Positions 1 through 12,299 of a stretch of DNA of 64,000 bases are shown one piece after another. The stretch lies in contig NC_133898.1 in assembly GCF_964199755.1 (NCBI RefSeq), positions 104,646,847 to 104,710,846 on the forward strand, read 5' to 3'. The DNA is from Larus michahellis (taxonomy: Eukaryota; Chordata; Aves; Charadriiformes; Laridae). Below the pieces are notes generated by a model. It made no database searches and was not told the origin of the DNA. It saw only the letters and a program-made list of their open reading frames with translations. Position numbers and translations under genes: made by a program. Positions within the stretch are counted from its first letter, which is position 1, and each line of letters opens with the position of its first letter.

Positions 1-279
1 CAATTAGATAGTGCAGCTATGTCCCAGGTCCTTTTCTAAAGGAGAAAAAAAAACAAAAACAAACAAACCAAACCCCAAAACCTAAACCCCTGGACTTCTG
101 GTCAGTATAGAGATTACTCAGATCAGTAACAGAAAAAAAAAATAATTCCCAAACTGAAAGAAACATTTCCAAATGCTTCCAGCTTTTACAGGGATAATAA
201 TTGTGATCTAGAACATGAGGAGCTGATCTCATATACTTGTATGTTAACTCCTAATGTAAACTTTTACTGTTGTTGCCTT

Positions 280-307
280 CCCTTTTCCCTTTTCCCTTTT
301 CCCTTTT
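280..307. repeat. (CCCTTTT)n microsatellite
   Basis: Four uninterrupted copies of the 7-base unit CCCTTTT, with imperfect pyrimidine-rich continuation to about 320. The strand asymmetry (all pyrimidine on +) makes it a polypurine/polypyrimidine tract. Confidence 0.9.
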
Positions 308-2129
308 CCTTCCCTTTTTTCAAATTTTGCTTTGAAACAAAAACTAGGACAAAGTTATTCAAGCTTTTCTGAGGAAAGGGCAGTCAGTGTCATATTCCTA
401 GTGAAACAAATAACATGGTGCTCAGTAACAGGATTTCAGTTGCTAAGACAACAGCTACAAATTCATCAGACTTCAGTGGGCTCCAGAAAAGCTTTTTGAA
501 ACAAGTATTGAAACTGAAGAATACAAAAGAAATAATTAATTTTAGCAATGACTCCACCTTTAACCACCTTTTACTTCTTACCATATTTATGTGCTAATTT
601 TTAAAGAAAACTAACACCATGTATGAAAGAACTAAGAATCAAAAATTTTAGAAACAGCATTGGAAATACGTTTTCTGCCTGAAGAACTGGTTTTGGGGTT
701 TTATGAAAAGTTTTGTTCATAAATTACTGACATCTGCCTTTGTCAAGTTACCTGAAAGAGTAAATTTGCTTTACTACAGCATTTCTAAAACAAAGGAAAA
801 CATCCCAATGCAGCTATTAGTACAATATTTTAATGCCATTTTTTTACTTTTTCACTCTGCCTTAGGCTTATTGTTGCAGGCCAATAGTCATGGCAAAAAA
901 ATGGGATGGATAAGCAAAAGTGTCACTAGTGATTTAGATGTCTGAAGGAGCTGCAAAGTTGTTTGATGACATTCCTAGATAAAGCTAGGAACAACTTTCT
1001 AGTGAGCAATTTTCCATGCAGTAGAGAGAGGCGAGTTCTTTCCCCTTCCCCCAGCAGTGGTCGTGACCTATCTGATTGCGGGAGAAATTCCTTCGTGATC
1101 TAAACCATGATATTCTGTTTGAAAATATGTTCAGACAAAATATACTTCTAATTCTAGAGACTTTGGTACCAGGAGGAGCACTTGTACACATTGCCTGAAA
1201 ATGCTATTTGATGATGCGGACCCCATCTCTGCCTCCTCTCTACTCTGTTCAAGGTAGTCAATGAATAGCTCAGCTTCAGCTCTATTAAAAGTTCACCTTT
1301 TGTGAATATTCAGTGAATTATGAACTTTGCCATGAAATATTCACTTCTCAAACTGTTTAAGAGGAAGTTCAGTCCTGCACAGAAGTCAAAGACAGTACCT
1401 TGTGTTTGTGCTTTATCTAAGTGTTCATTTCATTCAGAAGAGAAAACAGATGCCGCTCATTAACTTAAAGTGAAAACATTTCTGAGCAGATCAGCAATGT
1501 TCATTCAGCTCTAGAAAGTATATGTTCAGTGCTAATATGCATGATCAAATTCTCACTGCAATATCTTTCTCATTTGAAAGCTCATTTAACACAACATGGC
1601 ATCCAAATCAATGCATGAGAAGCCATGTTGACTGAAAGAGAGTGGCAACTTACCATTCCGTGTTGTTTAGGACTGAGTGTGTGCTTTCATATTAAAAAAT
1701 AACTCAGAATTTGGACAGGAAAAACATATGCTAAAAGCTAGTCAGAAACAGGAGAGCTTCAAGTGTTCCCAGAGTTACAGCTGAAGGAATACTGCAGGCA
1801 TAGTTCCCCTGTTCCTCATTACAACAAGTGCCTGTCCAGTAAGGAAAGGGTAAACTCCAGGTCTGAAGGGATACTTGCCTTTCTAGATGAAGCTATTATG
1901 CTGGTTTTCTGTCTGATTTTTCTTCAAATTAAGGGAGGATACAAATCAATAACGAAGTATTTCCTAATTCTTTGGAATAAGAATTAATCTTTTCATGCTA
2001 TGAGTAAATGTATAAGCTTCAGTCCCTAACTAATGAATCAGATGTATAACTAAAAGAAAGCAGGGCTTGGCTTCAGTTTGGAAAAGAGATTTCTTCCAGA
2101 CTGACTGAAGACAAGGCTTGGAATTCCCC

Positions 2130-3690
2130 TCATCGTGACAGTGAGCACTCAGGAAAAGAACTCATCCAAGGAGTGAAAATTCTCTGGGCTCACTCACCAG
2201 CCCGCTCTGAGAGTGCGTATAATGGCTCAGGGGGCTGACATAAAGGGGCTTAAGGACTGTGAGGGAATTGAGCCAGAGCCAGTGGCCTCTAGAGCTGGCT
2301 TCAGAGTCCTGGGAAATCCAGAGTACCTGAATTTCCTGAACTAGTATATAGCTGTGGAGAGTGAGCTGAGAGGGAAAGGTTTAGGCAGGGATCAGCCTTG
2401 GATTCTGCCCTGGAGGCACCTCTCTCAGTGCTGAGGAGGGGAGCAAAGCACCCATCCCGTTAGACACATCTGAAGTTAGGCATGTGAAGGTTTTATCTTG
2501 ATACGTACCAAAATGATTGCAATTTCCCTTTCCTATCAAGTGGGCTAGTTTTGAAAGCACTCATCCAAAATACAGGTGAGAGCGCGTGATTCCTGCTCGA
2601 GACTGAAGGGTTCCATTGGGCTGCAAGAAGGAGGAGGAGGGAGGAATTACTGTACCCCCAGGTACTGCCCCCACAGGCGACGGGGCACCTACCCACAAGT
2701 CGTATGTGGGAAAGTGGAAATCCTACTCCTGCTCCCAGAGAAGTTTACACGTGTTTGAATGCCCATTGCCGACACAAACAGGTTTTGAAAAAAGACGTGA
2801 CTGCAGGACTTGAAGTTAAATGTCTTAGAAGTCAGACCACTGTGTTGTGCTCCCACCCTGGTGCAAAGGTTTACAGAGTGGCGTGAGTTAAACAAGGAGT
2901 GACAACAATCCTGGATAGACTTCAAGCTGGTGTTTTGGCTGGGAACTTGAGTGTCTTCAAGCCAAGAGGGCTGAAACTCCTTCCTGATGTCTAGATGTTT
3001 CCGCTAGTGCCTGGGCCGCGGACCTCTTGCAAATGGGCTACCACACTTCGAAGGAGGTTGTGAGCGGCAGACCTGGCTGCAGTGGGGATCCCAGACTAAG
3101 CGCTGGGGCAGGATTTCTGCAGGGGACAACCTAGCCTGGGAATCCTGCCTGGCTGAGAAATAAGCCACGTGCTGGGTTTTTCCGCTTTGCTGGTGTCAGA
3201 GGGCTCCTGGCACGTCCTCTGCTGCTACCGCCCTGCATCTTGGAGCCTGCTGTATCCTTCCTACCTTCATACTCCCACCCAGACAACCAGAATTGGAACT
3301 GACAGCACATGCAGTCAAGGCGGAGGGGAAATTTCACCCCCCTCCTGGGGCAGAATGGGGAGCTCTGAGACCATGGTACCCCTCCAGGAGCACCTGAGAT
3401 ATTTGGAGGTAGCTGGGCCAGGCACAGACCCCGCCACAGGACCAGCAAGGCTGTTCTGTGCCAAAACCACCTTCATGGTGTGCCCACACGTGGTTGGTGA
3501 GGTTAGGGCATGAATTCAGGCACCAGATCAACTTCACATCTGCTTTTAAGCAGCAATATCGCTGCTATCAAAATGCTTGGGTAACTTCAAAGGAGAAGGT
3601 GGGGCTGTGCTGAGGCCGGGCCAGTCTCTGCGTCAGGCAGTGGCTGGCCGGGGAAGGGGATTTTCAGGATCACGGGTTTTGATTGAAACA
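2130..3690. other. GC-rich unassigned block
   Basis: Base composition is visibly richer in G and C than the flanks. Overlapping ORFs lie on both strands (for example 3131-3448 on - and 3169-3513 on +), which usually reflects composition and not coding. No protein family, LTR ends or CR1 similarity was recognised. It may be an old, decayed mobile element or locally GC-rich unique DNA. Confidence 0.35.
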
Positions 3691-4489
3691 TCCAATTAGT
3701 CGGTTTGTGGGCTTGGCCAGTTCCAGTCCTGATCCTGGGCCCAAATGAGCTAAATTACTCTATACTTAAGAACCTCCATCCTGAGGTTTATAACTGTCCT
3801 CCTGTAAAATTCCTCGTACGATTCCATACTGAGGGACTGTTAAATTGTTATGTTTCCTTTGGTTCACAACCTGGTATGTTTTTTCATTCCTGAAAAATCA
3901 AACAAAGCTTCCAGAGGAAAAAGATACAAAAGAAAAGGGAGGGAAAAAAGCCAACAAGGCAGATAAGCCCATTACAATCAAACAAATACAATGCATATGT
4001 GTATACAAATGGGAGATATTAAGAAAGGCAGTCAGAAGGCCCAAAGCCTTATTCTCTGCTTCAGCCAAAACTTTTGTTAAATAACATAGCACAAAAAACT
4101 AGCTGAGAAACTGCATAGATAAATACTTATTTATTACTTATAATTTAATTATGAGACAGAATGTACATGAAATGAAAAACAGTTGGGTTTAGTAGTTGGA
4201 GGGTGTTGCTATTTTCTCCCCCCCCCCTTTTTTTTTTTCTTCTTTATTTTGGCTAAATGAGAGATGTATGACAATATGTTTATGACAATTTCTGTGATGA
4301 AAACTGCAAAGAGTATTTTACTTGTGTCTGACTTCTCACTCAGCTGTTTCATTCCTTCCTTCATCCAGCTTCTAAATTTTCTCCAAACTGGACACGAATT
4401 CCACACTGAAGTTATCTTTTCTAAAATCTGTGACTTAAACTGCTCAACTTTTCCATACGCTTCATGATTTCGTAGGTCCATACCACATC

Positions 4490-5270
4490 CTTCCTCAAAT
4501 ACCTCTTTTTCAGGTCCTAATCTATTTAATGGTCTTTTGTACAGGAGTCTTTCCATGTCATCCTCATTGCCTCCTTCCCTGAGCTTTTCCTAGTTGTACG
4601 GTATCCTGAAAGGCGTGATGTCATGGCATGATGCAGTGTTTTATGTTTTCTATATTATGTTAGCTGTTTTCTGATGTGTTTTTTTCTTTTATTTTAGTAA
4701 TTCCAAATCACATTTGACTTTTGACTGTGGCTGAGCTTTGAATTAACGTTTTCACAAATATATTCAAAATAACTCTGAGGTCTTCGAGAAGTAACAAGAA
4801 ATTCAGACCCACCTTTCTGTATTTGTGCTTAGGAATTTTTTTCCCCCACATACATAGTCTTTCACGTACTGGATAATGGCTTTAATCTTCCAGCAATTTA
4901 ATTGCCTGGTTGCTCTTTCTAGTGAAACCTTTTTATTGCTCTATTCAGCCAGTTTTAGATTTGATGATCCTGAGTACATCTGTGTCATCTGTGAACTTGG
5001 CAACGTTTGTGAACTCATTATTTATTCAATTTTCCACATAACTCTTGAAAGTGTGGAGCAGCAAAAAAGACCTGAGAACAGATTCTTCCCAGTGTATTCA
5101 TTTACTTCTGCCTAGCTTTCTGTCTTTTAACCAGTTACTGATCTCCTAGAAGACTTTTTCTCTTAGTGCATGATAGTTTCTTTTCTTCAGCTTAGCAAGG
5201 AGAAGCTTTGAAAAATCAGGCATACTTCATTCCAATGATCAGCCTTATCTGCATTCTTATTAGTGATTTT
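4490..5270 (-). mobile_element. ancient degraded CR1 LINE fragment
   Basis: Read on the - strand this follows the order of the CR1 reverse-transcriptase ORF and its 3' side. The + strand shows decayed complements of known CR1 landmarks: an 'aacttggcaacgttt' segment near 5000 equivalent to the FAD(D) region, and 'tcttttaaccagttactgat' near 5130, equivalent to the conserved NWL/K region. There are many indels and no usable frame. Divergence from the 9.3 kb CR1 is high, which fits an insertion older than the bird radiation. Boundaries are approximate. Confidence 0.65.
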
Positions 5271-7351
5271 TGGTTGTCTTGCTCTGGTTTTACATTTACA
5301 ATTTTAATATTTTTCCCTCGTGTTGGATGTTGATTTATTTATTTAAACTATTTTCTTACTTTAAATACCTTTATTTTCTCCTTTTCTGCTATTCATCTAT
5401 ACTTTTTTTTTCCTTTATTTTGCTAAGAGCCTAACTTGCTGTTTAAAATGTCTCCATCATGCCTGCAAACCTTTTTAGCCATTTGTTTTATTTTTTTAAT
5501 GAGTCGTCCTGCTTAATTGCTCTCCTCAATAAAGTCAAAATAGAAAGAGACCTGGGGGAAGGGAAGAGGGATTTTTCCATTCTACAAAGATGCTGAATAT
5601 ATGCTCTGCTTGTTACATTTTTCTGTAGCTCCATTTTGATTTTTGACCTATTAATTACTCAAGAAACTCCATAGTTACTTTTTATGGATTTTCAGCCTAG
5701 ATTTTGGCAGTCACATAGTCCTACCTTTTTTTTCTTGAAATTTCATATTTTTTCTATTTCCTCCCAAAAATCATGCTTTAAGTTATATAAACTTGTTGAA
5801 AGCATGAAAACAGTAAACAACATTTTCTCCATGGAGTACTTTGAGACTTCTGTGTTACACAGTCCACATGTACTATAAAGTATTAACGTTATCACACAAG
5901 TCAAATGCATTATGAGTGTCTCACAGAACATCTTTAAACAATAAACCTTTCATATTTCTTCTGTATTTCAATGTGCAGCGTAAAACACCTTAAACGATAT
6001 ATTTAAAGCGGGTAAATTTTATCTCTAAATATAAGAAGTTTTAGCTGTGCCTTGAAGATATGCTTAATAACATTCTGATGCAAAGAAAAAAGGGAAATAT
6101 ATTAAGGTACAAGAAATATAAAGTATTCTTCAATGACTGGAAAATTGAAGAAATCCCACCGAAAGCAGGAACAGGCTTACTTCTATGTTTTAAAAAGGGG
6201 CTTAAGTGCGAGGCATAAGTATGCAGGTGTAAAATCAGAAAGGTGAAGATTCAAATAGACTTAAAATTATTGAGACAAAAAAGAAAAATTAGGTTAATAG
6301 AAAGTTTGTCTAAAACTAAATGTTTTATTACAATGCTTATTGTGATTAATGTTCATAAGAATATGGATCATGAAAGGAGAAAGATCAGTTAGTGAATATT
6401 TATATAAATTAATATAGCATGATATGAGACTATGGAGTTTACTTAGGAAACAGGATGAAGCAATTTCTGAGACATTGTGCTCTTCTTGGGGAACACCTGG
6501 AGGGCTAGGGAACCCTCGAGAACTTCATGGTCACCCTAACAAGAATTGCTTTCTAGCTTCTCATCCTTGACTCACTTCTGCCTATTTAAGGAATCCAATA
6601 TAAGAGAACAGTCATTCTCTTTTGTATCCAAGAATTGCTCATTATGCTTTGATCGTTTCTCCTCTGTGTGAAATTTATCTGACCACATGTAGACATTAAT
6701 GTTGCAGACATTTGTATCTAAACTTGTAATCCATAGACATGAGAGAGAAATAGGCTGTGATTTTTTCACATTTTAAAGTAAATGTCCAAATTAGGCTAGA
6801 TTAAATCCTTTCTAAAAGTGCCTATTTTCATTTACTGAGTTCTAAGGATTACTATGTTGGGAGTAGCATCTACATTGGAGGTATATTAAAAATGGGCAAA
6901 ATGAATCCTTCTCTCTGGCTGAGTCTGTACTAGAAAGTGAAGCGCTGCCAGTGAATGTTTTTGTGTCAGTGAACTGCTGGAAAACTCCCTGACATGATGG
7001 CTGATGTTCTCCCAAATAATTGCCAGGTACAGTTCAGAAGTGAAAACACTCCAGAGACCTTCTCACTAAGCTATGTGCATGTAGACACCATGTTTTAGAT
7101 GTCAAGAGAGTTCATTAGATTAGATATAGCCAACTCCATACTGGTTGACGTTGCTGTATGGGGAAGTAACTAACTCATTTGTCTGGGAAAGTTAATAAAT
7201 CATTAGTTCACTAGTACAGAAGTATTAATTTCCCCTTTCTATTTTAGAGCTCCCATTAGTACCAGCTCTTGTGCTTTGCATATTTACACTGGTTCCCCCC
7301 AATAAATCTTTTGTCCACTTGTTACTGTTTGAGGTATCTATGGACAACCAC
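5271..7351. other. intergenic, no gene recognised
   Basis: AT-rich sequence with short chance ORFs only (60-65 codons). The first few hundred bases may still be decayed CR1. No RNA gene, LTR or splice-bounded exon stood out. Confidence 0.55.
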
Positions 7352-7534
7352 TGTTGGCCTAACCTGCCGCGATTGAGAGACGGGACACTGCTTGATGCAA
7401 GCGAAATGTCAGTTTATTAGACGCGTCGGAAAGCCTTTTATACAGCTACTTAACAATTACACAAATTACACAAATTCTATCATTTCTGATTGGCTTAGCT
7501 CTAAATATTTCATTACAATAATCCCTCCTACTTG

Positions 7535-7584
7535 CGGTTTCGCTACATGCTAGAAGCTACGGTTTTGCTATGTGCTAGAAGCTA
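7535..7584. repeat. 25-bp tandem duplication in LTR U3
   Basis: Two adjacent copies of a 25-base unit (7535-7559 and 7560-7584) that end in CTAGAAGCTA and differ at a few positions. Duplicated elements in U3 are usually enhancer repeats. Confidence 0.85.
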
Positions 7585-7621
7585 CAGTTATAACTTGTTG
7601 CCTACTCCCTACTTCTTCAAG

Positions 7622-7717
7622 GTTATTTATCTCGGACCTGCAAGGCCAGCTGTTCCCTGACTCCTCAGAGTTATTTGTCCCAGATCTGCAAGGTTGGCAT
7701 GCCCTCGAGTTTCTTGC
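7622..7717. repeat. 48-bp imperfect tandem duplication in LTR U3
   Basis: Two consecutive units, 7622-7669 and 7670-7717. Both begin GTTATTT and contain a CTGCAAGG core, but the second is diverged and weaker toward its end. It lies further into U3 than the 25-bp pair on the element's own strand. Confidence 0.7.
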
Positions 7718-7749
7718 ATACTTGTACTTTTCCGCTAGCCGCCCCGACA

Positions 7750-9279
7750 CTCACCAGGAGTGTGGTTGCTATTTCCCTCTACCCTATATCCTACATGAAT
7801 ATATACAGCCATGATTTCCAAGTAACACCTCAACCATCTTCCTACTGTATTTTATTTCTGGACAAGTGACATGTTAGTGAAAGCTGTATCCAATAAATCT
7901 CTGTTATTCTAATTGGGTCATAATTTTGATGATATGAAGGCTTCCAGATTTTGCTAGCACTCTTTGCTTTAGGATGAAGCCATGTAAGGTGTTCAGCAAC
8001 TTGACAAGTGACATTTTTTTTTTTTCTGGTTCTCATGACACCTTAATCAATAATCCTCAATGACTGAAGTTTCTTCAAGAGTTTCAGATGACTTTATCCA
8101 AAAAGTTTCTTTCCTTTCTTTTTGGGTGTCACATCGTCTCTACGCAGCAGTCTCTTGGCAGCGTAGAGAAGGAAGCCAAAGTGCTACCAGAATAGGGATG
8201 TACATAAACAAGGTATATTTTCTCTTCCCTCTGCTAACTGCTTTTATTTTCTCCTTCTATCCCTGAAAGCATATGTATACATCATATTACCCAAAAGAGG
8301 CCAGTCATTGTCTAGTTTTTTCACACATATGAAAGAACTGAGGGGAATATAATGTGAGCCTCTGGCTCTAGTAATTTCTGATTTGCCCATTTTTGGTCCC
8401 AGAGAAACCATCAGTGCATATGTGGGTTAGTAACATGGTGGAGCAGTCTGTGACTCAGATGAGCCCTGGCAGCTTTTCCATAGTGGATTTGGGGCCCTTT
8501 GCAGTGGCGCTTTCTGGTACTTCACAAGTCAGCAGATCCATCCTACCAGCTTCCCCAGCACTGAGTCCCAAAAGTACTGCCCTTTGACATGCATAAGCAC
8601 CACTACAAAAGAAGAAGCAAAGTCTTTAGGGCATTTCTTTTTTTTTTAAATCAGTAGGGTAGATTCCTTGCTGGTCACCAAGATAGCAATCGGTTATAGG
8701 TCTTGACTTCTGGGGCTAAGCAAACATTTCCTGCCCAAGGAGCAGTCACATTCCTTCTCTCCTGGTGGAGTTGCTTCAGATTCCCTAGATAACCTAGAGC
8801 CTTCACACTTCCAGATCTTCTTCTGCTTCATGCAAATATATATTTCCCATGTTTCATTCCACCCACTTCCTTCTCAAGCTTTCCTGCTGTTCTTGAGAGG
8901 GTCTACTAACAGTAACTCTTGTAATGGTCTTTTTCATTTTCTTTTCCTTCCTGGCTTTCAGTGGATGTAAGACACAGTCTTTAAAAAATCCAAATCAGTA
9001 CATGCTTATATTTATTGGAATCCCTGTTTGCGCATGGCTTTCACAGAAACAGTGGAAGATCTGCCAAGGAGATGCCTGCAATGAAACATTGAGGGTGCAT
9101 CATTTTTGTCCTTGCATATTATTGTGATCTTCACTTTCCTGTTCTATAACTCTGTCAGGAAACTCCTCTGCAGCTACCTCTTCACTTTCCTTTTAGCTGT
9201 GGTTTTCTTTAGGTGTTTACAGAGAGGGAAATGCTCATTGGAGCCTAGAGTATATTCCTACAAGATAGTGATTATGGAA
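7750..9279. other. intergenic, no gene recognised
   Basis: Chance ORFs of 62-68 codons only. A perfect 9-bp inverted repeat occurs at 8137-8145 / 8161-8169. A T run lies near 8638-8648. No element boundaries were seen. Confidence 0.55.
8137..8169. repeat. inverted repeat, 9-bp stem
   Basis: TCTCTACGC at 8137-8145 is perfectly complementary to GCGTAGAGA at 8161-8169 across a 15-base loop. No T-run or known RNA family is attached, so the role is unknown. Confidence 0.7.
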
Positions 9280-10816
9280 ATCATAGAATCATAGAATCAT
9301 TAGGGTTGAAAGGGACCTTAAAGATCATCTAGTTCCAACCACCCTGCCATGGGCAGGGACACCTCCTACTAGATCAGGTTGCTCAGAGCCCCATCCAGCC
9401 TGGCCTTGAACACTTCCAGGGATGGGGCTTCCACCACCTCTCTGGGCAACCTGTTCCAGTGCTCTGCCACCCTCAAAGGAAAGAAGTTCCTTCTCATGTT
9501 TAGGTGGAACTTCCTATGCCCGAGTTTGTGCCCATTACCTCTTGTCCTGTCCCCAGGCACCACTGAAAAGAGCCTGGCCCCATCCTCCTGACACCCACCC
9601 TTTAAGTATTTATAAGTGTTGATAAGATCCCCCCTCAGCCGTCTTTTTTCCAGACTGAAGAGACCCAAATCCCTCAGCCTTTCTTCATAAGAGAGGTGTT
9701 CCAGTCCCATAATCATCTTGGTAGCCCTTTGCTGCACCCTCTCCAGCGGTTCCTTGTCCTTGAACCAGGGAGCCCAGAACTGGACACAGTACTCCAGGTA
9801 CGGCCTCACCAAAGCAGAGTAGAGGGGGAGGATGACCTCCCTCGACCTGCTGACCACACTCTTCTTGATGCAGCCCAGGATGCCATTGGTCTTCTTGGCC
9901 TCGAGGGCACATTGCTGGCTCACGGTAGTCCTGTTGTCCACCAGGACTCCCAGGTCTCTTTCAGCTGAGCTGCTACCCAGCAGGTCAGCACCCAACCTGG
10001 ACTGGTGCATGGGGTTATTCCTCCCCAGGTACAGCACCCTACACTTCCCCTTGTTGAATTTCATAAGGTTCCTCTTTGCCCAACTCTCCAGCCTGTCCAG
10101 GTCTCTCTGGATGGCGGCACAGCCTGCTGCTGTGTCAGCCACCCCCCCCAGCTTTGTGTCATCAGCAAACTTGCTGAGGGTGCACTCTATCCCCTCATCC
10201 AGGTCATTGATGAATATATGGAAGAGGACTGGACCCAGTACTGACCCCTGGGGAACACCACTCACCACTGACCTCCAACTAGACTCTGTGCCCCTAATCA
10301 CTACCCTCTGAGCTCTGTCTTTCAACCAGTTACCTATCCACCTTACTGTCCATTCATCAAGCCCACTCTTCCTAAGCTTCCCTATGAGGATGCTGTGGGA
10401 GACCGTGTCGAACGCCTTGCTTAAGTCAAGGTAGACAACATCCACTGCCCTCCCCTCATCTATCCATCCAGTCATGCCATCACAGAAGGCTATCAGATTA
10501 GTCAGACATGATTTCCCCTTGGTGAATCCATGTTGAGTACTTCTGATAGCTTTCTTTTCCTCCACATGCCTTGAGATGACACCCAGAACGAGCTGTTCCA
10601 TCATCTTTCCAGGGATGGAGGTGAGGCTGACCAGCCTGTAGTTCCCCGGCTCCTCCTTCTTGCCCTTTTTGAAGACTGGAGTGACATTGGCTTTCCTCCA
10701 GTCCTCAGGCATCTCACCTGTTCTCCAGGACCTTTCAAAGATGATGGAGAGCGGCCCAGCAATGACTTCTGCCAACTCCCTCAGCACTCTTGGGTGCATC
10801 CTATCGGGGCCCATGG
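9280..10816 (-). mobile_element. CR1 LINE, 5'-truncated, relatively young
   Basis: A CR1 non-LTR retrotransposon in reverse orientation. Its 3' end lies on the left (9280-9300), with two copies of the ATTCTATGATTCT-type terminal repeat read on -. A 3' UTR and a long ORF2 follow. The element is truncated within the reverse-transcriptase region, so the endonuclease domain and ORF1 are absent; this is the usual fate of CR1 copies. ATGGAA occurs immediately outside the left end (9274-9279) and again at the right junction (10813-10818). That could be a short target-site duplication, although CR1 insertions often have none. Confidence 0.95.
9369..10814 (-). CDS. CR1 ORF2 reverse transcriptase, C-terminal 481 codons
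   Basis: An uninterrupted frame for the RT of a CR1 LINE, the enzyme that copies its own RNA at a nicked genomic target. Visible motifs are YLDLSKAFD (about residues 128-136, RT motif A with catalytic Asp), [10 protein letters not shown] (about 186-195), FADD (216-219, catalytic YXDD-type box) and the C-terminal [10 protein letters not shown] and LDGALSNLI end that closes CR1 ORF2. The apparent Met start is only the truncation point: the family protein is roughly 900-1000 residues and the N-terminal endonuclease is missing. Without that domain and the 5' promoter it cannot move by itself. Lack of stops over 481 codons suggests a fairly recent insertion. Confidence 0.92.
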   Translation of the reverse strand: MGPDRMHPRVLRELAEVIAGPLSIIFERSWRTGEMPEDWRKANVTPVFKKGKKEEPGNYRLVSLTSIPGKMMEQLVLGVISRHVEEKKAIRSTQHGFTKGKSCLTNLIAFCDGMTGWIDEGRAVDVVYLDLSKAFDTVSHSILIGKLRKSGLDEWTVRWIGNWLKDRAQRVVIRGTESSWRSVVSGVPQGSVLGPVLFHIFINDLDEGIECTLSKFADDTKLGGVADTAAGCAAIQRDLDRLESWAKRNLMKFNKGKCRVLYLGRNNPMHQSRLGADLLGSSSAERDLGVLVDNRTTVSQQCALEAKKTNGILGCIKKSVVSRSREVILPLYSALVRPYLEYCVQFWAPWFKDKEPLERVQQRATKMIMGLEHLSYEERLRDLGLFSLEKRRLRGDLINTYKYLKGGCQEDGARLFSVVPGDRTRGNGHKLGHRKFHLNMRRNFFPLRVAEHWNRLPREVVEAPSLEVFKARLDGALSNLI

Positions 10817-10818
10817 AA

Positions 10819-12299
10819 TAGTAAAACTGTTTGCTGGTGACACGACAGCAAAAAGCTGTGGTTTTCTTTTGATACCTCTAATCACTAACCAAAGTGAATC
10901 CTACCGAATTTGCAACAATTTACACTGTAGTTCCATCATAGAATATTCCAAGATAACCATGAAGGAACAAGGTCATGTCATAAGTCTATCGAAATCAAAA
11001 GGTAATCTCAGAACACCATTATAGTCGTCCAAGTCCTCAGAATTTGTAAATAACTTTAGTTATCAGAATTGTTTATTTGGTATTACACCGAAGATTATTT
11101 TATTGTAATGTATTCTGATCTTTGCTACTTTTTTTTTCTTTTCTTTTTTTTTTCCTTTTATTTTATTTATTTCTTTTCTTTAATTGTTCAAATACATTGA
11201 AGGCAAAACAAACTATAAAGTTACTTAGCATATGTTCTTCCAAGCACTTAAAATTGCCAGGAACCATCTAATTTCTAGCCAAATTATTTGCACAGTTTGC
11301 TGAGTTGGAAAAAAGTACATGTATCTGACACAAAACTAAGCAGCTCCCGTGTGCAGCTGATCTTTGGGGATTCTTACTTGACAACTCCGAGCTAATTGAA
11401 CTACCACATGTGTTGGCTACCAAAATGCATCTTGTTACTTGTTGCTACGGTCATTGCCTATGGAAACTTACTTTTCTGCCTAATGTTAAAACCTAGCACT
11501 TCTTTCTGTAAACATGGTAAGGAAGAACTGGAAATTTCCTTACTAAGGCACATTATTATAGCCTTGGGCTGTATTTTAACATGATGTGCTCTAAGTTCAG
11601 GTATACTGTCTTTTTTAAACTTGTAATTATAACTATACTGCATTGCAGTTGAAACGCTCCCTGCAATAATGGCAGTATACAGCAAGGTCGGTTTCTTTGA
11701 TTTTTTGGCGCTCTCCGACATGCGTCAATATTTCATACATATCATCAGGATCTTTGAGGAAAACTTGCTTTTAAAGAAAATTATTTGGATGATGCAATCC
11801 ATAATGATATAGATAACTTGTCAAATCCTTACTACTGGAGTGAAAAATATATACAGTACTTTTGGAAGCTGATTATGTGGAATTAGGCAGAGAAATATAT
11901 AGGTCATTCAAAATGTGCTGCTTTTGAGCAGCATAAAAGGAACATAGCTTTTTCCTCTTCAATTCTTAACCAACAAGAAAACTGTAACTATGAAGAAAAC
12001 TGGAACTCTTCACTCTTCTAGTCATGGTGCTCCGGGGAGCATCTGAATGTTACCATGCACCTTGTATTGCCTTTTACCTAATTCGATTTATTATTAAGAT
12101 TCTACCAAGTCAGTATTTACTTTTTATTCATATAAATAACGAGCAGAAAAGAAAATAAGTAATGCCATATTGAATAAGGTCATCTGTCCACCGTGCCTGA
12201 TATTTTGTGCCTTGCAGTGACCAGTAGCAGACACTTAATATAAATTTGATAGGAGTATGCTTAACCTGCTCGTTTCCCTGGAATGAGTTCTTCGTTCAT
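10819..12299. other. intergenic, no gene recognised
   Basis: Very AT-rich, with long T and TTTTC tracts at about 11128-11185. ORFs are short and lack domain signals. Confidence 0.55.

Larger units (their letters stand above)
1..4489. other. intergenic flank, no gene recognised
   Basis: AT-rich vertebrate-type sequence with only short chance ORFs on both strands. None has a recognisable domain. It contains a heptamer microsatellite near 280 and an unusually GC-rich block at about 2130-3690, each listed separately. About 4200-4489 has C and T runs (near 4219-4240) and may be the decayed edge of the ancient CR1 that follows. No CpG-island promoter and no exon I can support was seen. Confidence 0.6.
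7352..7749 (-). mobile_element. solo LTR of an endogenous retrovirus
   Basis: A roughly 400 bp unit that on the - strand starts TGTCGGGGCGG and ends GGCCAACA, the TG...CA ends of a retroviral LTR. On the - strand it has a TATAAAAGG box (7434-7442 on +) followed about 20 bases later by AATAAA (7413-7418). The tight spacing implies a very short R with the poly(A) signal in U3, as in some retroviruses. The U3 portion has two tandem duplications (25 bp and 48 bp periods, listed separately). No gag, pol or env is adjacent, so it is most likely a solo LTR left by recombination. I did not find a convincing target-site duplication; the flanking bases differ. Confidence 0.72.

Noticed and set aside
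3131..3513. 105- and 114-codon ORFs on opposite strands
   Set aside because: They overlap in a GC-rich block where stops are rare. No family motif or splice context was seen.
9379..10311. + strand ORFs of 66-159 codons inside the 9.3 kb CR1
   Set aside because: Antisense shadows of the CR1 reverse-transcriptase frame.
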